Origin: Candidatus Zixiibacteriota bacterium
GTDB taxonomy: Bacteria; Zixibacteria; MSB-5A5; UM-FILTER-46-8
Direction of reading: 5' to 3'
Assembly (NCBI GenBank): GCA_014730345.1
Contig: WJIJ01000166.1
Location: 1-35,229 of the forward strand
DNA length: 35,229 bases
The position numbers and the translations under genes were made by a program. The notes below the pieces were generated by a model. It did not search any database, was not told the origin of the DNA, and was given only the letters and a program-made list of their open reading frames with translations. This document shows positions 16,482 through 24,520 of the stretch, piece after piece (the stretch's first letter is position 1; every line of letters begins with the position of its first letter).

Positions 16482-17120
16482 CTAAGGATTCTTGTTAAAC
16501 GTATTGTCGAGTTTATCTTCCATACGTTTAATAGCCGACTCAAGGGAGCTGATTTTGCTGTTTAATTCAGCAATTTCATCCTTGTTTTCCCTGCGCAAGC
16601 GTTCCAAGCCGGCATTTATCTGCTCCTGGGCTTTGGACATTATCCGCCTCGACTCCTCACCGGCTTTATCAAAAACTTCCTTCGATTGCTCATATACTTT
16701 TTTCGATTGAGAATCGGCTTTATCCATCATGGATTTAATTGTCTCTTTACGTTTGGAGCCGGCCAGTTCTCCCTTCTTGATAAGTTCGTCAACAATCTCT
16801 TCAGCGCGCTTCCTGTCCAGCGATATTAACCCCATCGAAGCCAGGAATCCTTTGCGTAGAGCATTCGCGGCATCGGTGCCCTTTTTTGAAATAAGTTCGC
16901 GAATAAGCTTGCCCGATTCTGTAAGGTCTTTCCAGGAGGAAACTTCCGATTTTAATATTGTGGTCAATATCTCTCCGGTGATATCCTTGCCGGAAACATT
17001 GTCTATAACCTGGAATTCTTCATCATTTTTGACCGCTTCCGAAAGGTCGCTGATAGTAACCATCTGTTTGGTTTCGGTATCATAGAGACGTCTATTTTTA
17101 TACCTTTTGATCAATCTCAT
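16482..17120 (-). CDS. phaR: PhaR-type PHA accumulation regulator with phasin-like helical tail
   Basis: 212 residues. The N-terminus (about 3-62) is the PHB/PHA accumulation regulator DNA-binding domain: KRYKNRRLYDTETKQMVTI, then VIDNVSGKDIT and ILTTIL. Residues about 85-125 (GLISLDRKRAEEIVDELIKKGE) resemble polyhydroxyalkanoate granule-associated, phasin-like proteins. The rest (125-210) is a long charged coiled coil. In PHA producers PhaR binds granules and represses phasin genes, often including its own. No PHA synthase, thiolase or reductase is nearby, so a role in PHA is inferred from the domain. A GAGGAG ribosome site supports the ATG. Confidence 0.85.
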   Translation of the reverse strand: MRLIKRYKNRRLYDTETKQMVTISDLSEAVKNDEEFQVIDNVSGKDITGEILTTILKSEVSSWKDLTESGKLIRELISKKGTDAANALRKGFLASMGLISLDRKRAEEIVDELIKKGELAGSKRKETIKSMMDKADSQSKKVYEQSKEVFDKAGEESRRIMSKAQEQINAGLERLRRENKDEIAELNSKISSLESAIKRMEDKLDNTFNKNP

Positions 17121-17164
17121 GGCAATTCTCCTCTATAGCATTAACCGGGTACATATTAATATCA

Positions 17165-17192
17165 AATATATTGCATTGCACAATAAAGTCAA
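17165..17192 (-). promoter_or_regulatory. Promoter of phaR-like gene
   Basis: On the minus strand TTGACT (17187-17192) lies 16 bases from TATATT (17165-17170), about 45 bases before the ATG. The spacer contains GTGCAATGCAAT, with repeated TGCA-type bases. PhaR proteins are known to bind TGC-rich sites, so autoregulation is possible but unproven. Confidence 0.5.
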
Positions 17193-17293
17193 TATGTTTT
17201 TTATGCAATTGGGCTATATTAGCTTTTAATCAAGCATTAATTAATGTTGCGATACAGCATGAAAAATGAAGTGGGGATACCTGAGAGTTGGGG

Positions 17294-17689
17294 CTATTTG
17301 GCCATAGCGTTCATTACCACATTGACCATATCGAGGAGTCTTTCGCATGAGAATGGCTTTTTAATGAACATATTCCCGCCGACTTCCCAGCTCTTGCCGC
17401 CGTCATCGCCGGGGTCTTTGCCAGTCAGAAATAATACCGGTATATTGCGGGTAATCTCGTGCTTGCGCATTTCCTCGCAGACTTCATAACCATCCATATA
17501 TGGCATCATAATATCGAGGAGAATTACATCAGGTTTGAATGTTTTCGCCCTCTCAATGCCCATAACGCTGGAATTTTCGACCATCACCGTATAGCCGGCA
17601 TTGGTCATGTAAGCTTCTATTATATCGGTGATTTCCGGCTCATCGTCGATAACCAGAACTTTTCCTTTAACCGCAGGTTGATCGGTCAT
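17294..17689 (-). CDS. Single-domain response regulator (CheY-like receiver)
   Basis: 131 residues, a receiver domain only. The acidic pair Asp15-Asp16 (VIDDEP), phospho-acceptor Asp59 (VILLDIMMPYMDGYEV), Thr89 (FLTGKDPG) and Lys111 (IKKPF) are all present, so it should be phosphorylated. There is no output domain, so it must act through protein contact or as a phosphorelay step. Its ATG overlaps the stop of the upstream amidase (ATGA, 17686-17689), implying coupled translation. No histidine kinase is in the window. Confidence 0.92.
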   Translation of the reverse strand: MTDQPAVKGKVLVIDDEPEITDIIEAYMTNAGYTVMVENSSVMGIERAKTFKPDVILLDIMMPYMDGYEVCEEMRKHEITRNIPVLFLTGKDPGDDGGKSWEVGGNMFIKKPFSCERLLDMVNVVMNAMAK

Positions 17690-18486
17690 TTTTTCCCTTT
17701 AATATTGTAGAATTTAATACGGCGGTCTTCGAAAATATCATTCAAGGATGTTATCCTTTTATCCTCTGCACCTTTTAAATTAATATCGACTGCTTTCAAT
17801 TCTTCTTTAACTTTGCTTCCCTCGGCAAGCACATTGCCATTGGGGGCGATCACGCGCGAAAAGCCCGTAAAATTATAGGAATTACCGCCGCGGTCCTCGT
17901 TTCCCACCCGGTTGCAGGTGATTGAAAATACGCGGTTTTCGAGACACCGCGTTACCATCGCGTTCTGGCAATAGGAGAGGACTAAGTTTGATGGATGACA
18001 GATGATATTAGCGCCCTTGAGGGCAAGGGTACGAGCGGTTTCCGGAAATATCCAATCGAAGCATATCATCACACCGATGCGCATACCTTTATAGCTGATA
18101 ACCTCTAATGGACCGTTTCCCCTGTTGAAATAGAGCTTTTCTTTATAGAATAGATGAAGTTTTCGGTAGACATGTTTTCGGCCATTGGGGAGAATGGTAA
18201 TCGCAGAGTTGTAAATTTTGCCTTTATCTTTCTCGGCGATTCCGGCAATCACGACCGTTTTGGTTTCCCGTGAATATTTTTTCAACTCGCTCACGGTCTC
18301 GCTTTTATCGAACGGTTCGGCAAGCGCGGCGAGTTCCTCGCGGGAGGAGAAGGCATACCCGGTATCGAAAAGCTCCGGAAGCACCAAAAGGTCGCTTGTC
18401 GCTTTATCCATCAACCGCAGGGCTTTTTTTAGATTGGTTTCCTTCTTGCCGAACTCCGGCTTCATTTGTACAAATCCTGCTTGCAT
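17686..18486 (-). CDS. Nitrilase-superfamily carbon-nitrogen hydrolase (amidase)
   Basis: 266 residues covering the whole nitrilase fold. The catalytic triad is visible: Glu38 in LVLPELFDTGY, Lys109 in YRKLHLF and Cys142 in MICFDWIFPE, the nucleophile. Downstream motifs such as ANIICHPSN, RCLENRVF and CNRVG fit the omega-amidase/N-carbamoyl-putrescine hydrolase region of the superfamily. The likely reaction is hydrolysis of a small amide or carbamoyl compound in the cytoplasm; the substrate cannot be assigned. The stop codon overlaps the start of the response regulator by 4 bases. The upstream region diverges from rlmN. Confidence 0.9.
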   Translation of the reverse strand: MQAGFVQMKPEFGKKETNLKKALRLMDKATSDLLVLPELFDTGYAFSSREELAALAEPFDKSETVSELKKYSRETKTVVIAGIAEKDKGKIYNSAITILPNGRKHVYRKLHLFYKEKLYFNRGNGPLEVISYKGMRIGVMICFDWIFPETARTLALKGANIICHPSNLVLSYCQNAMVTRCLENRVFSITCNRVGNEDRGGNSYNFTGFSRVIAPNGNVLAEGSKVKEELKAVDINLKGAEDKRITSLNDIFEDRRIKFYNIKGKK

Positions 18487-18598
18487 AACTAAGGACCTAT
18501 TCTGTTTTTAATTCCTTGTTCCTTGTTTATTCAGTTTATATCTTTTGCTTCAATTCATCAACTGTTTATATTAACGTCCAAAGACAAATGGCATAAAT

Positions 18599-19642
18599 AT
18601 GAAAAAAGACATTATTGGATATGACATAAAGATGTTAGAAGATACCCTCGAAGAGCTGGGAGAACTGCGTTTCCGCGGACGGCAGGTCGCTAACTGGATG
18701 TATAAACACGGCGTGCGCGATTTTATGAAGATGGTCAACATCTCCTCTACCCTTCGCGCCAAACTTGACGAGAACCTGATCATCGGCAAACTAAAATTGG
18801 CCGATAAACAATCCGATGAAACCGGCACCGAGAAGTTCCTGTGGAATCTTAATGATGGGGAGACCATTGAATCGGTACTTATTCCGGACGGTGAACGACT
18901 CACTCTTTGTATCTCCTCGCAGGTGGGATGTCCTCTCGATTGTCAGTTTTGCGCAACCGGGCAGATAGGTTTTAAGCGAAACCTCAACTCCGGAGAGATA
19001 GTCAACCAGTACTTACAAGCTGATACTTCAGAAGAACGGCGTATTACCAATATCGTGTTCATGGGTATGGGCGAACCTTTACTCAACTACGAGAATCTAT
19101 TAACTGCCTTGCGGATATTCATAAGCGATGAAGCCATCGCCTTTGGGGCCAAAAAGATAACTGTTTCCACGTCGGGAGTCGCCCCCAAAATCAAAAAACT
19201 CGCCGAAGAAGGAATGAAGACAGGATTAGCCTTTTCATTGAACGCCGCCGATGATAAGCTCCGGGATAAGTTAATGCCAATAAACCGCCGGTATAACCTT
19301 GAGGATAACCTGAAGGCGCTGAAGCACTACGCCAAACTTTCCGGGAGAAGGGTAACATTCGAGTACGTTCTGATAAAAAATGTGAACGATTCTTTAGATG
19401 ATGCCGGGAAACTGGCGAAAATGGTGCATGGGATACCATGCAAGATAAACCTGATACGATACAATCCGGTGGATGGGACCGGATTCGAAGCGCCGGATGA
19501 TGACGCGGTATTGGCATTCAGGGATTATCTGTATCCCAGGGCGCCGGCGGTAACATTGCGGGAGTCGAAGGGTTCATCGATAGCGGCGGCATGCGGGCAG
19601 TTGCGGGGGGAGTATGTGAAAAACGAGTTGGGAAGTAAATAG
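18599..19642 (+). CDS. rlmN: RlmN, dual-specificity rRNA/tRNA adenine-C2 methyltransferase
   Basis: 347 residues of radical SAM enzyme. The N-terminal domain (about 1-90) includes FRGRQVANWMYKHGV. The radical SAM cluster motif CxxxCxxC is CPLDCQFC (Cys111, 115, 118), followed by ATGQIGFKRNL; FMGMGEPLLNYEN is the typical GGEP-like SAM-binding segment. Cys332 near the C-terminus (AACGQLRGE) and Cys118 correspond to the two catalytic cysteines of E. coli RlmN (Cys355, Cys118). It methylates A2503 of 23S rRNA and A37 of some tRNAs. Cfr is unlikely given the generic RlmN sequence and context. The ribosome site before the ATG is weak. Confidence 0.95.
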   Translation: MKKDIIGYDIKMLEDTLEELGELRFRGRQVANWMYKHGVRDFMKMVNISSTLRAKLDENLIIGKLKLADKQSDETGTEKFLWNLNDGETIESVLIPDGERLTLCISSQVGCPLDCQFCATGQIGFKRNLNSGEIVNQYLQADTSEERRITNIVFMGMGEPLLNYENLLTALRIFISDEAIAFGAKKITVSTSGVAPKIKKLAEEGMKTGLAFSLNAADDKLRDKLMPINRRYNLEDNLKALKHYAKLSGRRVTFEYVLIKNVNDSLDDAGKLAKMVHGIPCKINLIRYNPVDGTGFEAPDDDAVLAFRDYLYPRAPAVTLRESKGSSIAAACGQLRGEYVKNELGSK

Positions 19643-19751
19643 TCAAGAATTCAAAGCTTGGTTTGCCTCAGGGAAAGGCACATAAGTAGCTAAAACCTGC
19701 CTTGCTCCAGCGGGGTCATGTAATTCGTTTTTATTCGTGAGTTACGAGGTT

Positions 19752-19915
19752 CCCAGCGCACGAGGACGTACGCCGGGCACAATAACATATGGATTCCCGC
19801 TTTCGATGGCTTTCAACCATCTCGGGGAAATGACATGGTATTAAATTGCGGCGTCGGGTTTGAGGGTACGACTTGCATAATAGTGGGAGAACTTCACTTT
19901 CCGCGACCGCCGCAA
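19752..19915. repeat. REP/BIME-like cluster of hairpins between convergent genes
   Basis: Three inverted repeats follow each other. 19752-19777 is an 11-bp stem on the minus strand (CCCGGCGTACG-TCCT-CGTGCGCTGGG, two G-T wobbles). 19794-19829 has TTCCCG/CGGGGAA arms enclosing ATGG/CCAT, followed by AATGACA. TTGCGGCG (19846-19853) pairs with CGCCGCAA (19908-19915). The GGATTCCCGCTTTCG...AATGACA wording resembles widespread REP-like intergenic palindromes. It lies between convergent rlmN and the SIMPL gene. Confidence 0.5.
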
Positions 19916-19930
19916 ATTCCGACCGGTATT

Positions 19931-20635
19931 CTACTGCAGTTTAAACTGTGCGCGTACCGTTACCATTATCTCCTTTTCTTTCGAACGGGTGTTATGTACT
20001 CCATAATCGCTTATCTCCGTGGAGTATGGTTCCTTAATCTGGAAAACCCCGGCTCGCAGGCTGACCACATCGCCTACCGATTTGCCGGAATTTTCAGCGA
20101 TTTTATTGGCCCGGTTGCGGGCATCGGCAGTCGCCTCCGAGAGCAGTTCGAGCTTGATATCGGAAAGTTTGGAATAGAAATACTCGAGGTTGGAGTTCTG
20201 GAGTACAATGCCCTTGTTCAATAGATCGGTAGGATTTAAAGCTATCTCTTCGATATCATCAGCTTTGGACGTTATAACCAGGACGGACTGCTGAATATTA
20301 TACCCGGTGGGCTGTCCTTCACGGCCGTATTGCTGATAGCTGTTAATCGGCTGCACCGTAATCTCGTCTTCCTTCAGTCCTTTAGCTGTTAGAAATTCCC
20401 GTAACGTATTCAGATCATCGCGGACACGGCGGTAACCATCGCTTACATTATTCAGACCCGTACTGCGGTTCAAAGTAACGCGCCATTTGACCACATCGGA
20501 ATTAAATCGCATGGTAGCCGCGCCAACTACCTGTACGGTCTCATCGGTAGCGCGTGCATTAAAAAAGAAAACACCGAATATTAAAGCGGCTAAAACAATC
20601 CCTATGCTCAATATAAAAGCCTGGCTGTTTTTCAT
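19931..20635 (-). CDS. SIMPL-domain (DUF541) envelope protein
   Basis: 234 residues. An N-terminal hydrophobic segment (about 7-25) is a signal anchor or signal peptide. The rest is one SIMPL/DUF541 domain (about 35-234): VQVVGAATMRFNSDVVKWRVTL, VQPINSYQQYG, GYNIQQSVLVI, LLSEATADARNRANKIAENSG and KEIMVTVRAQFKL. Family members are periplasmic or surface proteins of unclear biochemical function, some linked to oxidative stress. A strong AGGAGG ribosome site precedes the ATG. It follows the DUF362 gene on the same strand, with a leader containing a perfect inverted repeat. Confidence 0.88.
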   Translation of the reverse strand: MKNSQAFILSIGIVLAALIFGVFFFNARATDETVQVVGAATMRFNSDVVKWRVTLNRSTGLNNVSDGYRRVRDDLNTLREFLTAKGLKEDEITVQPINSYQQYGREGQPTGYNIQQSVLVITSKADDIEEIALNPTDLLNKGIVLQNSNLEYFYSKLSDIKLELLSEATADARNRANKIAENSGKSVGDVVSLRAGVFQIKEPYSTEISDYGVHNTRSKEKEIMVTVRAQFKLQ

Positions 20636-20660
20636 CTTTCCTCCTGAATAAAATTAAAAG

Positions 20661-20721
20661 GGGTTAAGGTATTCAAACGTACACGGTTGGCCGCCGGACA
20701 CTCGAAAAGAAACCTTAACCC
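20661..20721 (-). repeat. Perfect 10-bp inverted repeat in the SIMPL gene leader
   Basis: GGGTTAAGGT (20661-20670) and ACCTTAACCC (20712-20721) are exact inverse copies separated by 41 bases. On the minus strand the second arm is followed by CTTTTAATTTTATTC, so it could be an attenuator or terminator after the DUF362 gene, or a small transposable remnant. It ends about 10 bases before the AGGAGG ribosome site. Confidence 0.5.
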
Positions 20722-20755
20722 GAAATCTTAGCGGTATACAAATTTCAGTAAATAT

Positions 20756-20783
20756 AAAATATAAAATTTCGGGCATTTGTCAA
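20756..20783 (-). promoter_or_regulatory. Candidate promoter of the SIMPL gene
   Basis: Consensus TTGACA (20778-20783 on the minus strand) overlaps the stop codon of the DUF362 gene, with TATTTT (20756-20761) 16 bases away. It would give a leader of about 115 nt containing the inverted repeat. Confidence 0.4.
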
Positions 20784-21901
20784 TGAATAAACTTCCTGGC
20801 CAGCCAACTCTTCTTTATGTAAACCGCCTTATTAGGGCATAATTCATGACAGCACATACAATCAATACATCTGTTGTAATCATAAACCAGTTTATCGCCA
20901 TCCTCGCTTATCGCCCCTGTCGGGCAATTATCTTTACATTCATCACAACGAATGCATACATCATGGTCGATAGCGGGATGGGCCCAGATATAGGGGCTTA
21001 TAAGTTTCACCAAAAGATCGGGAATCATTTTAAGCTTGGTGTTAGAAGGTAGTTCGAAGCTATCCGCTTTACATTCCGCGATATTCTCCCCGATGATATC
21101 GATCTCATCCAAATCGGCGCGACCTATCCTCATGTCATGGGCAAGCTTGAGATAGTCGATTTTTCGCGGTTGGAAACCTATAACAGTAGCCGCCACCGAA
21201 TCGAGGGCGACCGCATCGGTAGAGGCAAGGAGCAGGTTCAGCTGTTTTGGCTTTCCCGATGAAGGGCCGTCTCCTTCCATGGCCAGGATGGCATCCATAA
21301 TAAACAGGTCTGGTTTTGTAGCCGCGTAGAGGTCCACCAGCATGGCGCTGAACTTGTCGGGCTTGGGAAATTCTTTATGGTATACGGCTTTTCGGAAACC
21401 GGGGATAAAGCCATAGCAGTTTTTCAATGCGCCGGTCATCAGGGTTAGAACGTGGGTTTTCAGCTTGGAGACGCCAATTACCAAATCGGCTTTTTTAGCG
21501 ACATCGGCGACATGGAATGACCTGCCGTTATGGGAAACTTTTACCACGGGATTTCCTTCGAAAGAATGCAATTTCCCAGCGGCGCCCTTCATGGCGTCGA
21601 GCAAACCGGTATTTTTCCATACGCGGTGTACTCCCCTATCGGCTCCACCGGGGGAATCGCCTACTAATACCTTGTTGCCGTTACTTGAAAACAGATCGGA
21701 AACAGCGCGCACTACAACAGGATGGGTGGTTATAGCCCTATCCGGAGCCTTGGCCGAGAGCAGGTTGGGGTTGATAAGGGTAAGGTCTTTAGAGGTATTG
21801 GTATCGAAACCCAGCAGGTCCATAAGCTTTCGGGTAGCGCCTCTTACATCCGATGGATTATAGGAATTACATTTTACTATGGCAACTTTAGTTTTAATCA
21901 T
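20780..21901 (-). CDS. DUF362 protein with C-terminal 2x[4Fe-4S] ferredoxin domain
   Basis: 373 residues from the ATG at 21901, supported by an AGGA ribosome site; an upstream in-frame extension adds an unconvincing hydrophobic stretch and was not used. The DUF362 region (about 1-290) includes INPNLLS, VLVGDSPGGADRG, DLVIGVSKLKTH and MDAILAMEGDGP. The last 65 residues hold two ferredoxin clusters, CIRCDECKDNCP and CIDCMCCHELCP. Proteins of this plan are common in anaerobes; their reaction is not established. It is divergent from kdsC, with a 122-base gap. Confidence 0.9.
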   Translation of the reverse strand: MIKTKVAIVKCNSYNPSDVRGATRKLMDLLGFDTNTSKDLTLINPNLLSAKAPDRAITTHPVVVRAVSDLFSSNGNKVLVGDSPGGADRGVHRVWKNTGLLDAMKGAAGKLHSFEGNPVVKVSHNGRSFHVADVAKKADLVIGVSKLKTHVLTLMTGALKNCYGFIPGFRKAVYHKEFPKPDKFSAMLVDLYAATKPDLFIMDAILAMEGDGPSSGKPKQLNLLLASTDAVALDSVAATVIGFQPRKIDYLKLAHDMRIGRADLDEIDIIGENIAECKADSFELPSNTKLKMIPDLLVKLISPYIWAHPAIDHDVCIRCDECKDNCPTGAISEDGDKLVYDYNRCIDCMCCHELCPNKAVYIKKSWLARKFIH

Positions 21902-22023
21902 TGATATATCCTTTGACAGCCAGCAAATATAAACAATCGAACCGCCAAACACAAAAAAAGTTTCTGTTGACTGGAGGGCAAAATGATGTTTTCTTTGAAT
22001 TTCCCTACACCAAGAGGATGATT

Positions 22024-22539
22024 ATGAAAGATAGACTGGAAAAACTTAAGTTGCTGATTTTCGATGTTGACGGCATACTAACCGATAATACAGTGTTTAT
22101 GGGCGAAGAGGGAACGGAATTCAAACAGTTTTGCATTGCTGACGGGCTGGCATTTTACATGGCTAAAACCGCTGGAATCAAGCTGGCGCTGATATCAGGC
22201 AGATATTCGCCGGCGACTGTATCCCGGGCGAAGGAATTGCGAGTCGATGAGTTATACCAGGACCGGATTGATAAAGCGGATATTATCAAAGACCTGATGG
22301 ACAAATACAATCTCGGAGTAGACGAAGTAAGTTTTATGGGCGATGACCTCGTTGATTTGCAGGCAATGGAAGCGGCGGGATTCGCTGTGGCCGTACCTCA
22401 CAGCCCCCACTTTATAAAGAAAAGAGCTGATTATGTTACCGAAACGCCGGCAGGTAAGGGAGCTGTACGGGAATTCATAGATATGGTGCTGGAAGCGAAG
22501 AAAGTTGACCTGGAAGAAATGTGGGAAAAGAAGATTTAA
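22024..22539 (+). CDS. kdsC: KdsC, 3-deoxy-D-manno-octulosonate 8-phosphate phosphatase
   Basis: 171 residues from the ATG at 22024, the start that fits the family length and follows AAGAGG; the open frame extends upstream but that part is not protein-like. HAD-family motifs: LIFDVDGILTD (Asp14 and Asp16), ALISGR and FMGDDLVDLQAM. It removes phosphate from Kdo-8-P to give Kdo for LPS. It lacks the extra cap domain, as expected for tetrameric KdsC. Its 3' end overlaps kdsD by 19 bases, an operon with coupled translation. Confidence 0.95.
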   Translation: MKDRLEKLKLLIFDVDGILTDNTVFMGEEGTEFKQFCIADGLAFYMAKTAGIKLALISGRYSPATVSRAKELRVDELYQDRIDKADIIKDLMDKYNLGVDEVSFMGDDLVDLQAMEAAGFAVAVPHSPHFIKKRADYVTETPAGKGAVREFIDMVLEAKKVDLEEMWEKKI

Positions 22540-23489
22540 TTAGAATTGCCCATGAGGTTATCAATCGCGAATGCGAAGCAATAGACTCGCTTGCCGGAAA
22601 AATCGGCGATTCATTCGTGCAAGCCGTTGAGGTAATCTTAAAATGCGAAGGCAGGGTCATCGTAACCGGGATGGGCAAATCGGGATTAATTGGCAAGAAA
22701 ATCGCGGCAACATTTAACTCCACTGGTACTCCCTCATTTTTCCTGCATCCCGCTGAAGGGCTTCACGGTGATATCGGCCTCGTAATTAGTGACGATGTAG
22801 TCCTGGCTCTTTCGAAATCGGGGGATACAGAAGAGGTGGCGGCGCTGTTAACAATTTTTGAAAGGTTGGGCGTGCCGATAATATCAATCACCGGAAATCC
22901 GACTTCCCCCCTTGCTGATAAATCGGATGTTGTTTTGGATGTATCCGTACAAGCCGAAGCGGGTCCCAGCAACCTGATTCCCACATCGAGTTCGACAGCG
23001 GCGATGGTAATGGGTCACGCCCTGGCTATCGCTTTGCTGGAAATGAGGAATTTCAGCGAGGAAGATTTCGCGCTCCTTCATCCCGGCGGCGATATAGGGA
23101 GACGGCTTTTAAAGGTTAAAGAGCTAATGCATACGGGGGCTGATATCCCTGTTGTAGGTATTAATACTAATTTATCCGAAGCTATAATCGAGATGACCAG
23201 CAAGCGTTTGGGATTCACGGCAGTTGCAGATGATGACGGCAGGCTTGCCGGTGTTTATACCGACGGCGATTTACGCAGGACTATAGAGAATAATATAGAT
23301 GTCGGCAAAACCGTTATTAATGAGGTGATGACCCGCAATCCTAAAACAATCGACGGAGAGGCGATAGCGGAGAAAGCGGTTCATATTATGGAATCCTACA
23401 ATATAACCTCGCTGATGATAATAGACAAGGCCGGCAAAATCGAAGGTGTAATTCACTTGCATGACCTCCTCAAAGCAAAGATAGTTTAG
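22521..23489 (+). CDS. kdsD: KdsD, D-arabinose 5-phosphate isomerase
   Basis: 322 residues. A SIS domain (about 30-170: VIVTGMGKSGLIGKKIAATF, HPAEGLHGDIG, LALSKSGDTEEV) is followed by two CBS domains (about 203-258 and 272-322). This is the KpsF/GutQ/KdsD layout, with FALLHPGGDIGRRLL joining them. It converts ribulose 5-phosphate to arabinose 5-phosphate, the first step towards Kdo. The GTG start lies inside the end of kdsC. lpxL-like follows after 7 bases. Confidence 0.95.
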   Translation: MGKEDLIRIAHEVINRECEAIDSLAGKIGDSFVQAVEVILKCEGRVIVTGMGKSGLIGKKIAATFNSTGTPSFFLHPAEGLHGDIGLVISDDVVLALSKSGDTEEVAALLTIFERLGVPIISITGNPTSPLADKSDVVLDVSVQAEAGPSNLIPTSSSTAAMVMGHALAIALLEMRNFSEEDFALLHPGGDIGRRLLKVKELMHTGADIPVVGINTNLSEAIIEMTSKRLGFTAVADDDGRLAGVYTDGDLRRTIENNIDVGKTVINEVMTRNPKTIDGEAIAEKAVHIMESYNITSLMIIDKAGKIEGVIHLHDLLKAKIV

Positions 23490-23496
23490 TTTTGGC

Positions 23497-24405
23497 ATGA
23501 AGAGGATTATCCGGGAGATTAAGAATTTTATTATTTATTTAATTATCCGGGGGCTATTGGGGTTTATAAATGCCCTCCCTTTGAGATGGGCGTATTCACT
23601 CGCGGGATTGCTGGGAAGGATGGCATACATACTCTTTCCTAAAGACCGCATGACGGCATTGGACAATCTAAGATTCGCTTTTCCTGAAATTAGCGAAACA
23701 AAAATTAAAAAGATTTATGAAAAATCCCTCGAAAACATTGGTATTTCCGCCGTCGATGTTCTTCGTTTCAGGCGATTCGGCAGGCAGGGTATACTTGATA
23801 TGGTAGAAGTAGAAGGATTGGAGCACTTCGACAGGGCATACGAAAAGGGCAGAGGGATAGTGGCGATTACGGGGCACATTTCCAACTTCGAGCTTATAGC
23901 GGCGTGGTTTGGCCAAAGCGGATATAAGTCATCGGCAATCGGCCGCCGCCTGTACGATACCCGCTTTAACAGGATGCTTGTTGATAACCGCGAGAAAATG
24001 CGGGTAGTTAATATCGACAGCGAGGAGCATATCAAGGTATTTTTAAAGATTTTACGCGAAGGTTACGCCGTTGGAGTGTTAATTGACCAGGACAGTACCC
24101 GGTATCGAGGCATATTTGTTGAATTTTTTGGGAAGGCGGCATATACACCGGTCGGACCGGTTCTTATTGCCCGGAAGGCAAAAGCGGCGGTTGTGCCGAT
24201 TATTATTGTACGCGGGGAACCGGGCAAATACAAAATGAAGGTGTATCCGGAAATCGAGTTTGATCACTCAATTTCGCAAGATGATGATATACATCGGGTT
24301 TTACAGAAATGCACTGGAATTTTGGAGAAATCGATAGCTGAAAATCCGGAGCAGTGGGTATGGATGCACCGGAGATGGAAAACGCGGCCTGAAGATTTAG
24401 AATAA
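23497..24405 (+). CDS. LpxL/HtrB-family lipid A acyltransferase
   Basis: 302 residues. An N-terminal membrane segment (about 8-45) precedes the acyltransferase domain. The catalytic H-x4-E motif is GHISNFE (His127, Glu132). Later motifs LIDQDSTRYRG, FVEFFGKAAYTPVGPVLIARK and QWVWMHRRWKTRP are typical of late lipid A acyltransferases. It probably adds a secondary acyl chain to Kdo2-lipid A at the inner membrane. Which acyl chain and position (LpxL or LpxM type) cannot be told. It shares the kdsC-kdsD operon. Confidence 0.92.
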   Translation: MKRIIREIKNFIIYLIIRGLLGFINALPLRWAYSLAGLLGRMAYILFPKDRMTALDNLRFAFPEISETKIKKIYEKSLENIGISAVDVLRFRRFGRQGILDMVEVEGLEHFDRAYEKGRGIVAITGHISNFELIAAWFGQSGYKSSAIGRRLYDTRFNRMLVDNREKMRVVNIDSEEHIKVFLKILREGYAVGVLIDQDSTRYRGIFVEFFGKAAYTPVGPVLIARKAKAAVVPIIIVRGEPGKYKMKVYPEIEFDHSISQDDDIHRVLQKCTGILEKSIAENPEQWVWMHRRWKTRPEDLE

Positions 24406-24410
24406 TTGTG

Positions 24411-24439
24411 TTGAACAAATATTAATTCATAGTTATAAA
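24411..24439 (+). promoter_or_regulatory. Promoter of the lptC-lptB-DUF2723 unit
   Basis: TTGAAC (24411-24416) and TATAAA (24434-24439) with a 17-base spacer lie in the 115-base gap after the lpxL-like gene, about 75 bases before the lptC ATG. Confidence 0.5.
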
Positions 24440-24520
24440 AGAAGTTAGAGTTATCTGGCTCAATTCTGAAAATCGACGTAATAAATTGAACACGACCTGG
24501 AGATTTCCGAAACTATTAAT

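Noticed and set aside
18599-19642. Cfr-type antibiotic-resistance methyltransferase
   Set aside because: Sequence and length are ordinary RlmN, with no resistance or mobile context.
19835-20224. 129-codon plus-strand frame
   Set aside because: It lies antisense to the conserved SIMPL-domain gene and begins in a hairpin repeat region; no ribosome site or recognisable domain.
21902-21952. N-terminal extension of the DUF362 protein
   Set aside because: The extension has no ribosome site or homology-like pattern; ATG 21901 has AGGA at good spacing and begins the conserved domain.
21901-22023. N-terminal extension of KdsC by 41 residues
   Set aside because: The composition is not protein-like and the HAD domain should begin within about 15 residues; ATG 22024 follows AAGAGG.
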